64,000 nucleotides of DNA from Vibrio algivorus. GTDB taxonomy: Bacteria; Pseudomonadota; Gammaproteobacteria; Enterobacterales; Vibrionaceae. Position 1 is the stretch's first letter, and the number at the start of each line of letters is the position of its first letter. Below the pieces are notes generated by a model. That model was given only the letters and a program-made list of their open reading frames with translations, did not search any database and was not told the DNA's origin. Both the position numbers and the translations under genes were made by a program. The stretch is taken from assembly GCF_002218005.2 (NCBI RefSeq), contig NZ_AP018679.1, forward strand, positions 992,001-1,056,000, read 5' to 3'. Below, piece after piece: positions 25,331-33,787 of the stretch.

Positions 25331-26566
25331 TTATTTTTCAGCTACTTCACTTCCCCATTTAAAGCGGCACACTTCATTACCCGGCTTCGGCATACGCGGA
25401 ATATTACAAGATAAAATCAAAGATACTGCAGCCATTCCGGCACCAATATAAAACACCGCCGCAGGTGAATGTAGCCACAGTAAACCAAATGTCACCGGGA
25501 TCACTACCGCAGCAATATGATTGATGGTAAACGAAACTCCAGCGGTAGATGCCATATCTTGTGGATCAGCAATTTTCTGTAAATAGGTTTTAACCGCTAA
25601 TGCTAGTGCAAAGAATAAATGATCGACCACGTACAAACCCGCAGCAATATGTGAGTTTTCTACTAACGCATATCCAACAAACACACCAATTAATCCACAA
25701 TATTCAAAAATCAGCGCCTTTCTTTCACCCACAACGCCAATGAATTGACCAATTTTCTTAGCAAACAGAAAGTTAAACGCATAGTTGATTAAAAAGAGTA
25801 ATGTAATATCAGCCGCCGAGTAGTGAAATTTTTCTACCATCAAAAAACCGGCAAACACGGTAAAGATTTGACGCCTAGCTCCACTCATAAAAGTAAGCGC
25901 GTAATACAACCAATAACGCTTTCTTAAAATTAAGTTTTTATGCTGAATGGTTGTTGCTTCAAATTGTGGAAATGATAACCACATAAAGACAGTCACACTT
26001 AATGCCAAGCTGCCAGTGATTAAATACACATGCCAATAATCAAACTTCAAAATTTCTAACATGACCCACAATGCGCCGTAAGTCAGTAATGATGCAAGAG
26101 CGCCCACCGAAATTAACTTACCTAAAAACTCTGGCGCTTCTTCTTTACTCAGCCATTGTAAAGATAGCGATTGCTTTAAGGTTTCGAAGTAGTGGAAACC
26201 TATAGACATCAATAAGGTCGTCATTAACAGACCAAGTACTGAAGGAAAAAAGCCGGTGATAGCCACACCAATCGATAGCATGGCAAGCGCGACGATCATA
26301 AACTTTTGCTCACGAATGAACAGCAATACGAAGACCACGGTAAAGGCTAAAAAGCCTGGAATTTCACGTACACTTTGTAGCAAGCCTATATCTGCACCTG
26401 TGAAAGCCGCCTTCTCTACCACGAAGTTATTTAATAATGCCATCCAACTAGCAAAGGCAATCGGAACCACTATTGAAATAAGCATCAAAAAAGTTTGTGG
26501 CGTTTTCCAAGTTTGAGGCTGCTTAATTTCAAGATTATCTTCTTGAGAGTTTTCTACATGATTCAT
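25331..26566 (-). CDS. MFS transporter, unknown substrate
   Basis: A 411-residue major facilitator superfamily protein with about twelve hydrophobic segments. The first segment is at about residues 28-48, and a central cytoplasmic loop with basic residues lies near HKNLILRKRYW. It contains no motif that identifies a substrate. Its stop is seven bases from the rof stop on the other strand. It is probably a single-gene unit: the next minus-strand gene upstream, the M23 peptidase, has its own terminator at 26591-26624. Confidence 0.85.
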   Translation of the reverse strand: MNHVENSQEDNLEIKQPQTWKTPQTFLMLISIVVPIAFASWMALLNNFVVEKAAFTGADIGLLQSVREIPGFLAFTVVFVLLFIREQKFMIVALAMLSIGVAITGFFPSVLGLLMTTLLMSIGFHYFETLKQSLSLQWLSKEEAPEFLGKLISVGALASLLTYGALWVMLEILKFDYWHVYLITGSLALSVTVFMWLSFPQFEATTIQHKNLILRKRYWLYYALTFMSGARRQIFTVFAGFLMVEKFHYSAADITLLFLINYAFNFLFAKKIGQFIGVVGERKALIFEYCGLIGVFVGYALVENSHIAAGLYVVDHLFFALALAVKTYLQKIADPQDMASTAGVSFTINHIAAVVIPVTFGLLWLHSPAAVFYIGAGMAAVSLILSCNIPRMPKPGNEVCRFKWGSEVAEK

Positions 26567-26590
26567 CGCTCATCCTTGATTCAATACAAT

Positions 26591-26624
26591 AAAAAAGAGC
26601 AAGTGCAGAAAACACTTACTCTTT
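26591..26624 (-). terminator. Terminator after the M23 endopeptidase
   Basis: Read on the minus strand, AAAGAGTAAGTG pairs with CACTTGCTCTTT (one mismatch, seven-base loop) and is followed by a run of Ts. It lies between the M23 peptidase and MFS genes. Confidence 0.88.
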
Positions 26625-26656
26625 AGTCAACAAGCTAATTCTATTATTAGATACGA

Positions 26657-27970
26657 TTAATTACTAGCAATAGTTTGCTTGTCAGAATTCTTAAGCGCTA
26701 CTTGTTCAAACTGTGCATTAACCGCTTTCACGTGTTCTTCAAACGCGGCTTTCTCTTCTTTAGAAATCGATGTAGCCATCGGGATCTTCGCGGTTAAGAA
26801 ATTCACTGGGCGGTTACGAATAATGAATTCATAATGTAAGTGTGGCCCGGTTACACGTCCTGTAGCACCAGATTTTGCAATCACTTGCCCACGATGAACC
26901 ACCTGACCTTGACGAACAAGAATTTTGCTTAGGTGTAAATAGCGAGTACGGTAAGTCGAACCATGTTGAACCACTACATATTTACCTGCGTATGGGTGGT
27001 TAGTCGTTAACGTTACAATACCATCTCCTGCTGCCAGAATATCGGTACCAGTAGGGCAAGCAATATCAGCGCCATTATGCGGAGCATGGCGATGGGTTAC
27101 TGGGTGCAAACGATTTGCATCAAAAGGTGAGCTAATACGGTAGTGTTGTCGTACTGGCCAACGTAAAAATGCTCGCTGTAAGCTATCTCCATGACGATCA
27201 TAATATTGGCCATCGGCATGCAGATAAGCACTAATCACATTACCACGGTTATAAATACGGATCGCATCAATCTCACGGTTACCAGTTGCAACGCCATTAA
27301 TAAATTGACGTTTTTGTAAGATCTCAAATTTATCACCCGCACGTAAATCTCGAGCAAAATTCAGTTTATCTTTTAATAGCTGGGTAATCTGTGCCGTTTC
27401 CGCACCTGAAATGCCATATTTATAAACGGAAGTAGAGAAACTACCTTGGATTTCACCTACCAATGGATATGTTTTCCATACACCCGGTAGATTCACTTCT
27501 TGGAAGGTATAACTTTCATCATCATTACGAGTAAATACCACACGATCAGCTAAAGTAAATTCAACTTCTAATTTAGTTAAATGTTCTAGATCTTCATCCA
27601 TCCAAATTTTTAAGATATCACCCGGCCTTAAAGTATCTAATGTTAAGTGGTTTTGGTCAGTATCCATAACACTAAGCATGTCACCATATGGAACTCCAAG
27701 ACGAACGAAGATACTACTTAAATTGTCACCATCTTGAATTTCATATGAATAAAGTGGAACATTTTCATCCACATAAACAGGCTTAGTGGCGGCAACCGCT
27801 TTGGCGTCATCTGATAAGATTTTGTCCATATCCATAGGAACTGATTTGCGCCCATCACCCGGTTCGGCAATTAAAACAATAATAAGTAACACGACAAAAG
27901 CCACACCAAGTATAAGCATCAATGAAAACTTAGGATGCTGGCGAAGTTCTGCAAATTTTTGTTTAGACAT
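26657..27970 (-). CDS. M23 peptidoglycan endopeptidase (MepM/ShyA-like)
   Basis: A zinc DD-endopeptidase of 437 residues that cuts peptide cross-links in peptidoglycan to allow wall growth. One N-terminal membrane anchor is at about residues 15-38. A LysM-like region follows at about 72-125 (YEIQDGDNLSSIFVRLGVP to LRPGDILKIW). The M23 catalytic domain has the zinc motif HNGADIACPTGT and the second metal motif GPHLHYEF. The size and order match ShyA of V. cholerae and MepM of E. coli. It is a single-gene unit with its own terminator. Confidence 0.92.
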   Translation of the reverse strand: MSKQKFAELRQHPKFSLMLILGVAFVVLLIIVLIAEPGDGRKSVPMDMDKILSDDAKAVAATKPVYVDENVPLYSYEIQDGDNLSSIFVRLGVPYGDMLSVMDTDQNHLTLDTLRPGDILKIWMDEDLEHLTKLEVEFTLADRVVFTRNDDESYTFQEVNLPGVWKTYPLVGEIQGSFSTSVYKYGISGAETAQITQLLKDKLNFARDLRAGDKFEILQKRQFINGVATGNREIDAIRIYNRGNVISAYLHADGQYYDRHGDSLQRAFLRWPVRQHYRISSPFDANRLHPVTHRHAPHNGADIACPTGTDILAAGDGIVTLTTNHPYAGKYVVVQHGSTYRTRYLHLSKILVRQGQVVHRGQVIAKSGATGRVTGPHLHYEFIIRNRPVNFLTAKIPMATSISKEEKAAFEEHVKAVNAQFEQVALKNSDKQTIASN

Positions 27971-28294
27971 AAGATTTAGTTTCTATAGTTCCCAGAGTAG
28001 GGAGTTGTGTGAATCGACCTCAAGAGCCGGCTAAATATCAACTCGATAAAAATGATATGTTATAACAGACCATTTAAAATTGAAAAGTTCAAAAATATGG
28101 CGGCAAATGTAACGTAATATTACATAAAAAGCGAATTTAACCCGTAAATAACAACCGCCATTCGGTCTATATTTGTTAAAGATCAATCAATTAGTCAATT
28201 AGGAACCCAATAACTGATTAACAATAAAAAAGCTTAGTAGCCAAATTGCCACTAAGCTTAGTTTACTTTCAATCTGTACTTCGAGTAATCGCGG
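27971..28294. other. Intergenic gap between endopeptidase and ureG
   Basis: A gap of 324 bases that must hold the promoter of the M23 peptidase gene on the minus strand. I see no clear -35/-10 pair. The only clear structure is the urease operon terminator at 28225-28259. Confidence 0.6.
28225..28259 (-). terminator. Terminator of the urease operon
   Basis: Arms AAGCTTAGTAGC and GCCACTAAGCTT pair with one mismatch around a six-base loop. On the minus strand the stem is followed by six Ts. It lies 36 bases after the ureG stop. Confidence 0.88.
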
Positions 28295-28939
28295 TTAATA
28301 TTTCGGCTTCAGCATGCCTTCAGTAATAATAAAGTCGATTATAGTATCGAGCCCGACACTCTCTTTTAAGTTCGTAAACACATAAGGTTTAGTTGGGCGC
28401 ATACGCTGAGTATCAGATTCCATCACCTCTAATGACGCACCAACATACGGTGCTAAGTCAATTTTATTAATCACTAATAAATCTGAACGAGTAATACCTG
28501 GACCACCTTTACGAGGGATCTTTTCCCCTTCAGCTACATCAATCACATAAATAGTTAAATCAGCAAGTTCAGGGCTAAAAGTCGCACTTAAATTATCCCC
28601 ACCACTTTCCACAAACACCACATCCAGGTTTTTATGACGCTTCGCGAGCTCTTCAACTGCGGCAAGGTTCATTGAAGCATCTTCACGGATCGCAGTATGT
28701 GGGCAGCCTCCTGTTTCGACACCAATAATACGGTCGGCATCTAACGCTTCTGCGCGAGTGAGTATTTTGGCATCTTCTTGTGTGTAAATATCATTGGTCA
28801 CTACCGCAATATTCAAACGCTCACGAATGGCTTTACACAATACTTCTAACAATGCCGTTTTACCTGATCCGACCGGACCGCCTATTCCAATACGTAATGG
28901 TTGTTTATAGCTTTCGCTTTGGTTACTTGGTTGAGACAT
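28295..28939 (-). CDS. ureG: Urease accessory GTPase UreG
   Basis: A cytoplasmic SIMIBI-class GTPase of 214 residues that drives GTP-dependent nickel delivery to apo-urease in complex with UreD and UreF. The P-loop is GIGGPVGSGKTALLE at about residue 18. The nickel-binding CPH is in GVETGGCPHTAIREDASMN. The guanine-specificity NKID motif follows later. Start ATG has GGAAG upstream. It is the last gene of the urease operon, 47 bases after ureF. Confidence 0.97.
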   Translation of the reverse strand: MSQPSNQSESYKQPLRIGIGGPVGSGKTALLEVLCKAIRERLNIAVVTNDIYTQEDAKILTRAEALDADRIIGVETGGCPHTAIREDASMNLAAVEELAKRHKNLDVVFVESGGDNLSATFSPELADLTIYVIDVAEGEKIPRKGGPGITRSDLLVINKIDLAPYVGASLEVMESDTQRMRPTKPYVFTNLKESVGLDTIIDFIITEGMLKPKY

Positions 28940-28986
28940 TTTATCTTCCTTGTTTTGTCAGGTTTCCATTCTATTGATGGTGAAAA

Positions 28987-29751
28987 TTAAGAACGGAATA
29001 ACCTTGTATACTGAATTTCATGACGACTACTGGCAATGGCCACGGCAGGCGTAAAACTACCAATATCGTCATCTTGAATTTGATTGGCTTTTTTTATCGC
29101 TTGAGGCAACCATTCTGATAGAGCAATTAACGATTTTTGACCAGCAGTTTGTCCAAGTGGCACTAACTTTACCCCTGCCATCACAATGTTTTCCGCCCAG
29201 CTCCACAAGTAGCCTTGTTGCAAACTGTGTAGAGAAATCCCCCACGCTTTTGCTGCGACACAAAATCCTAGCAATTGGTTTTGCATCGCCGCTTTCGGAT
29301 CATCTTCTGGCTGCCATTCACCTTTAATCGGCAAATCAAGCTGCTTTAGTAAAGTAAAAAGTGCCTTGCCTCGTTGCAGCTCTTCTGCACGAAGTTCGCT
29401 GGTTTCTCGACACGAATATAAATACTGACTCCAATATTCAATACTCACATCATCATCGATTTCCAATGCCTGATAGAATTTAGCTAAAATCGGCAGCTCT
29501 AACGTCACTAAGCTGTTATTGATCATCATTTCAAGCCAATCCATTAACTTAGCTTGATTACTCACCCAGCCAGCTTCAACCGCCCATTCCAAACCTTGTG
29601 AATAGGTAAAGCCGCCAATCGGTAAAGAAGGACTTATTAGCTGAAATAGACGAAAGCAAGACACGTCAGAGTGGCTATGATGAAACGAATCTCCAATCTT
29701 ATTTAATTGATTAGAGGCCGACAATAAATCCGTCGTAATTACATCGGTCAT
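28987..29751 (-). CDS. ureF: Urease accessory protein UreF
   Basis: A helical accessory protein of about 254 residues that bridges UreD and UreG in the nickel-insertion complex. The diagnostic segment is LISPSLPIGGFTYSQGLEWA. Other typical regions are RETSELRAEELQRGKAL and the SWAENIV stretch. The ATG at 29751 is six bases after the hupE stop; an earlier TTG directly after that stop is less likely. There is about 25 residues of poorly conserved N terminus before the family core. Confidence 0.95.
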   Translation of the reverse strand: MTDVITTDLLSASNQLNKIGDSFHHSHSDVSCFRLFQLISPSLPIGGFTYSQGLEWAVEAGWVSNQAKLMDWLEMMINNSLVTLELPILAKFYQALEIDDDVSIEYWSQYLYSCRETSELRAEELQRGKALFTLLKQLDLPIKGEWQPEDDPKAAMQNQLLGFCVAAKAWGISLHSLQQGYLWSWAENIVMAGVKLVPLGQTAGQKSLIALSEWLPQAIKKANQIQDDDIGSFTPAVAIASSRHEIQYTRLFRS

Positions 29752-29757
29752 AAACAA

Positions 29758-30345
29758 TTAAGACGCCATCATTAGTGCTGCGCCAGAAACAGCAATACCA
29801 GCACCTAACCACTTAGTTGATAAGAAATACGCGATACGTTCACCGGTAAACAGGATACCAAACGCTGCGGCTAACATGCCTGCGCCAAATCCGACTAGCC
29901 CGCCTGTTGCTTCTACGCCATGAGCAAAACCGTGGAAGAATACCAAGCCAACAGAAGCAATAACTAAACCTTGAGTTAAAGATTCACGCGCTGAAAAAGT
30001 ATTCCATATCCCCAATGCAACCACAAAAATAGATGCGGCAATCATTAACTCCACACCACTAATTGCGCCAAATAGACTTCCCGCTGCAAGCCCAACCGTT
30101 AAGCTAACCAGCGCTGCAATAAATAAAGTAGGTTTAGCCAGTGAACTTGATTTACTCGCCGTAAAGTGGCTAATTAACATGCCTAAACCCAATAACATCA
30201 CTAAATGATCAAGTCCGGTTAGTGGATGTATAAAACCTTCAAAAAAAGCATTGCTTGAGCCGTGATCATGCATATGACCAACATGTGCAAACGCTGCAGG
30301 AGCAGCAAAAACAGAAGTAAGTGTGAGTAAGCGAACTAATTTCAT
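29758..30345 (-). CDS. HupE/UreJ nickel permease
   Basis: A membrane protein of about 195 residues of the HupE/UreJ family, expected to bring nickel into the cell for urease. A cleavable signal-like N terminus (residues 1-20) ends in AFAHVGHMHDHG, placing the HxxHxH-type metal-binding segment at the start of the mature protein. The family motif HPLTGLDHLVMLLGLG follows, then about five more hydrophobic segments, one with FFHGFAHG. The ATG at 30345 has AGGAT upstream. It lies between ureE and ureF, which supports nickel rather than cobalt as substrate. Confidence 0.88.
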   Translation of the reverse strand: MKLVRLLTLTSVFAAPAAFAHVGHMHDHGSSNAFFEGFIHPLTGLDHLVMLLGLGMLISHFTASKSSSLAKPTLFIAALVSLTVGLAAGSLFGAISGVELMIAASIFVVALGIWNTFSARESLTQGLVIASVGLVFFHGFAHGVEATGGLVGFGAGMLAAAFGILFTGERIAYFLSTKWLGAGIAVSGAALMMAS

Positions 30346-30397
30346 GGCAAATATCCTTTTTGTTTGTTCTATTTTTAAATTCGATTTCAAGTTATAT

Positions 30398-30414
30398 ACT
30401 CAAGTAACTTGAGT
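30398..30414. repeat. Small palindrome upstream of hupE
   Basis: ACTCAAGT-A-ACTTGAGT is a perfect palindrome with eight-base arms. It lies between ureE and hupE and sits in TATACTCAAGTAACTTGAGTG, which resembles the end of the TATACCC repeat family. It may be a two-ended remnant of such an element. Confidence 0.45.
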
Positions 30415-30417
30415 GTA

Positions 30418-30891
30418 TCAATGAGAGTGATCATGATGGTGGTGCCCACCCGAACGACCACCATAAGCGCCATCTTCAGGCTCAAATTCTGCTTGTTCTA
30501 CGGTCACTTTGGCACCAAGGCCTATCACCATGTCATCTAACACATGATCATGTTGGTAACGCACCCAACCATCTGAAATTTGTAGAGGAACGTGGCGATT
30601 ACCTAAGTGATAAGTCACTCGGTTAAGCAATAACGCATCTTCGCAATACACGCTAGAAACAGTTTCAGGCGCTGCGGTCACTTCAATCAATAATCCACAT
30701 TCACTTTGCAATAACTGACCACCACGTAAAATATTACCGCGAGGTAAAAACAACCCCGCATCACGTCCATCTTCAAGTGAAACTTTTAAACGACTTTTAA
30801 TGCGGCAATTAATAGGAAGGCTCAATACACCATCCACATTCAAATCAGCAATTTGAGTGCTATCTGTGACGATTTTTGTTAATTCAATCAT
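30418..30891 (-). CDS. ureE: Urease nickel metallochaperone UreE
   Basis: A 157-residue nickel chaperone that passes nickel to UreG. The N-terminal half is the peptide-binding beta domain, with CRIKSRLKVSLEDGRDAGLFL. The C-terminal half is the metal-binding domain, with LGNRHVPLQI. The His-rich tail GGHHHHDHSH is typical of nickel-storing UreE. It is separated from ureC by 266 bases containing a repeat mosaic, an unusual gap in an otherwise compact operon. Confidence 0.95.
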   Translation of the reverse strand: MIELTKIVTDSTQIADLNVDGVLSLPINCRIKSRLKVSLEDGRDAGLFLPRGNILRGGQLLQSECGLLIEVTAAPETVSSVYCEDALLLNRVTYHLGNRHVPLQISDGWVRYQHDHVLDDMVIGLGAKVTVEQAEFEPEDGAYGGRSGGHHHHDHSH

Positions 30892-30904
30892 GATTTTTAT
30901 CCAA

Positions 30905-31145
30905 TTATTGGTGTCTCGTAAGGAATCGTGTTCAGTATTGAGTGACTATCAACGACTCGTCGAAAAAGTACGTTATTCCGTACATGAGCCTAAGCGAAGA
31001 AGATACGGAGTCTCCTACCACATATGACTTACTCAATCGCTGTAGGAGATCCTGAATTGCGCTCCTACGTCGCTTTTCAGGATGACTCAGCACTCCTTAA
31101 GACACTGATTTTTCGAGTTACTAGCAGCGAAGCGTCCGAGCCTTC
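30905..31145. repeat. Palindromic repeat mosaic between ureC and ureE
   Basis: Several inverted repeats overlap here. TCTCCTAC (31011-31018) pairs with GTAGGAGA (31042-31049), which can alternatively pair with CTCCTAC (31062-31068). ATCCTGAA (31049-31056) pairs with TTCAGGAT (31076-31083). The outer parts contain related TCTCG-type ends. I see no gene in it. The wording resembles intergenic palindromic repeats common in vibrios, but I cannot name the family. Confidence 0.6.
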
Positions 31146-31157
31146 GAGATACGTTAA

Positions 31158-32900
31158 CTAAAAAAGAAAATATCTTTGCGCCATTGGCAATATATCCGCA
31201 GGCTCACAAGTTAAAAGCTCCCCATCCGCTTTTACTTCATAGGTTTGAGAATCGACTTCAATCTTTGGTTGCCAATCATTGAGTTTCATATCAGCCTTTG
31301 AAATTGTGCGGCAGTTTTTGGCCACACCAATTAAACTACCCAGCCCTAATTGACCCGCAATGTCTTTGTCTTGCGCCAGTTGGGAAACAAATAACATAGA
31401 AGTTTTTTTCGAGGCTTTGCCGTAGCTACCAAACATAGAACGATAATGAACAGGTTGAGGCGTGGGTATAGAGGCATTCGGATCCCCCATTGGTGCCATT
31501 GCGATCATGCCGCCTTTGATAATTGCGCTTGGCTTTACACCAAAGAAAGCCGGTTTCCATAATACAAGATCGGCTAACTTACCTACCTCTATTGAACCTA
31601 CTTCGTGACCTATACCATGTGTAATTGCTGGATTTATCGTGTATTTCGCAACATATCGACGCAAACGGAAATTATCACTTGGCGCTTCATGACCAAACTT
31701 TTCTACTTGAGCATCAAAGGCTTGTTGATCTTCTTTTAATGAACCGCGTTGTACTTTCATTTTATGAGCGGTTTGCCATGTCCGTAAGATCACTTCACCG
31801 ACTCGTCCCATCGCTTGAGAATCCGATGAAATCATCGAAAAAGCACCAAGGTCATGCAAAATATCTTCTGCTGCAATGGTTTCACGACGAATACGAGATT
31901 CAGCAAACGCCACATCTTCGGCAATCGACGGAGATAAATGGTGACATACCATCAACATATCTAAATGCTCATCGACCGTATTAATAGTGTAAGGGCGAGT
32001 TGGGTTGGTCGAAGACGGCAAAATATTTGATTCACCACAGGCCCGAATAATATCTGGTGCATGACCACCACCCGCGCCTTCGGTGTGATAAGTGTGAATC
32101 ACGCGATCGCCAATTGCTTCAAGAGTCGATTCAACAAAACCAGATTCATTCAACGTATCGGTATGAATTGCTACTTGAATATCGGTTTGATCAGCAACCG
32201 TTAAACACATATCAATCGAAGCTGGAGTCGTCCCCCAATCTTCATGCAATTTTAATCCAATTGCGCCAGCTTCCACTTGCTCAATTAAGCCTTCAGGCAA
32301 GCTCGCATTCCCTTTACCGAGTAAACCAAAGTTCATTGGAAATTCATCTAACGCTTCTAGCATTCGGTGCATATTCCAGGGGCCAGGAGTACATGTCGTG
32401 GCATTGGTTCCCGTTGCGGGGCCGGTTCCACCACCAATCATGGTTGTTACGCCAGAGGTCAGCGCTTCTTCAATTTGTTGTGGGCAGATGTAGTGAATGT
32501 GTGAATCAATACCGCCAGCGGTAACAATTGAACCTTCTGCCGCAATAATTTCAGTACCCGGGCCAATGATAATATCAACATTCGGTTGAACATCTGGATT
32601 ACCGGCTTTCCCTATACCACAAATACGACCATCTTTTACGCCAATATCGGCTTTCACTACGCCCCAGTGATCCAAAATTACTGCATTGGTTAAAACAAGA
32701 TCAGGAGTAAATTCAGACGCTAGTTGGCTTTGTCCCATTCCATCACGAATCACTTTACCGCCACCAAATTTCACTTCGTCGCCGTAAACCGTGTAATCTT
32801 TTTCTACCTCGAGCCATAGCTCGGTATCAGCAAGTCGTAATCTATCGCCAGTCGTTGGCCCAAACATCTCGGCGTAGGCTCTTTTTGAAATTTTTGCCAT
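31158..32900 (-). CDS. ureC: Urease alpha subunit UreC
   Basis: The catalytic subunit of urease (580 residues), hydrolysing urea to ammonia and carbamate at a dinuclear nickel centre. All expected residues are visible: the His pair in GGIDSHIHYICPQQ, the carbamylated Lys and His in GLKLHEDWG, and His in AIHTDTLNESGF. The His in TEGAGGGHAPD, the flap Cys-His in MVCHHLS and the Asp in SSDSQAMGR are also present. The protein starts AKISKRAYAEMFGPTTGDR and ends AQRYFLF, both typical. It is slightly longer than the usual 567-572. No sign of inactivation. Confidence 0.98.
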   Translation of the reverse strand: MAKISKRAYAEMFGPTTGDRLRLADTELWLEVEKDYTVYGDEVKFGGGKVIRDGMGQSQLASEFTPDLVLTNAVILDHWGVVKADIGVKDGRICGIGKAGNPDVQPNVDIIIGPGTEIIAAEGSIVTAGGIDSHIHYICPQQIEEALTSGVTTMIGGGTGPATGTNATTCTPGPWNMHRMLEALDEFPMNFGLLGKGNASLPEGLIEQVEAGAIGLKLHEDWGTTPASIDMCLTVADQTDIQVAIHTDTLNESGFVESTLEAIGDRVIHTYHTEGAGGGHAPDIIRACGESNILPSSTNPTRPYTINTVDEHLDMLMVCHHLSPSIAEDVAFAESRIRRETIAAEDILHDLGAFSMISSDSQAMGRVGEVILRTWQTAHKMKVQRGSLKEDQQAFDAQVEKFGHEAPSDNFRLRRYVAKYTINPAITHGIGHEVGSIEVGKLADLVLWKPAFFGVKPSAIIKGGMIAMAPMGDPNASIPTPQPVHYRSMFGSYGKASKKTSMLFVSQLAQDKDIAGQLGLGSLIGVAKNCRTISKADMKLNDWQPKIEVDSQTYEVKADGELLTCEPADILPMAQRYFLF

Positions 32901-32939
32901 GCTATTAAATCCTTTTAGCGAACCGTTTATTTTTCAATA

Positions 32940-33278
32940 TCAATCAAGAGAGCCCATTACTCGGCCTTTAAATCCATACACTTCTCGCTTACCAGCATAT
33001 TCCACCAGTTCAACGGTACGTGACTGCCCGGGTTCAAAACGAGTCGCGGTTCCTGCGGGAATATTTAGCCTAAAGCCTTTGGCCGATTCTCGATCAAATT
33101 TCAAAGCATCGTTAACTTCATAAAAGTGATAATGAGAGCCAATTTGAACAGGGCGGTCACCTAAATTTTCGACCTTAATTTTGATGGTTTGGCGACCGGC
33201 ATTCAGCTCAATCTCACCTTTTCCTGAAACAAGTTGACCGGGGATAAAAGCATTAGGATTCGCATTACTGGTTTTCAT
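32940..33278 (-). CDS. ureB: Urease beta subunit UreB
   Basis: The 112-residue structural beta subunit. Typical regions are NRIKVENLGDRPVQIGSHYHF-type sequence (here KVENLGDRPVQIGSHYHF) and RLNIPAGTATRFEPGQSRTV. The short N-terminal extension (about 10 residues) is normal for bacterial UreB. It lies nine bases from ureA and 39 from ureC. Confidence 0.97.
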   Translation of the reverse strand: MKTSNANPNAFIPGQLVSGKGEIELNAGRQTIKIKVENLGDRPVQIGSHYHFYEVNDALKFDRESAKGFRLNIPAGTATRFEPGQSRTVELVEYAGKREVYGFKGRVMGSLD

Positions 33279-33287
33279 GATTGCTCC

Positions 33288-33590
33288 TTACACTATCGGA
33301 TCATGCACGGTGATAAGCTTAGTGCCATCAGGAAAAGTGGCTTCTACTTGAACATCCGGAATCATCGACGGTACACCTTCCATCACATCATTAACCGATA
33401 AAATGGTGCGACCAAAATTCATCAATTCGGCAACCGTTTTACCTTCACGCGCACCTTCTAAAATTGCACTACTAATCAACGCCACTGATTCTGGGTAATT
33501 AAGCTTTAAACCTTTATCTTTGCGCTGCTGCGCTAACATACCAGCACAAAATATCAGCAATTTGTCTTTTTCTCTTGGGGTCAGTTCCAT
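33288..33590 (-). CDS. ureA: Urease gamma subunit UreA
   Basis: The 100-residue gamma subunit, beginning MELTPREKDKLLIF and containing LNYPESVALISSAILEGARE and VEATFPDGTKLITVHDPI, all diagnostic. A clear GGAGT ribosome binding site precedes the ATG. The separate ureA and ureB genes show the three-subunit bacterial type of urease. Confidence 0.97.
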   Translation of the reverse strand: MELTPREKDKLLIFCAGMLAQQRKDKGLKLNYPESVALISSAILEGAREGKTVAELMNFGRTILSVNDVMEGVPSMIPDVQVEATFPDGTKLITVHDPIV

Positions 33591-33608
33591 CTTTTACTCC
33601 GTAAAGGG

Positions 33609-33784
33609 TGCTAGTTACGAGTTCCTAGTCCCTAGAATTTCTTTGTTGCGGAAATCTTTTCGCATAACAACTTTTAATCTTTTAATCTTTTAATCTTTCA
33701 AATGATGATTTGGACTACTAATACAGTAGGGTAAAGCTAAAGTGCTAACGCCTAGAAACTAGGGACTAGCACCTAGAAACCTAG
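33609..33784. repeat. Repeat-rich gap between ureD and ureA
   Basis: Left part carries CTAGTCCCTAG and right part its complement CTAGGGACTAG, with further CCTAGAAAC and TTCCTA copies, so the gap forms a long imperfect inverted repeat. In the middle, 33671-33700 is a tandem of the eight-base unit CTTTTAAT (three full copies and a partial one). No gene is visible. Confidence 0.65.
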
Positions 33785-33787
33785 TTC

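Noticed and set aside
32057..32524. 155-codon open frame opposite ureC
   Set aside because: It is antisense to a fully conserved gene; such frames are a by-product of ureC codon use.
33671..33700. Tandem repeat considered as a CRISPR or VNTR locus
   Set aside because: Units are eight bases without spacers, so it is not CRISPR; three copies are too few to call it a variable locus.
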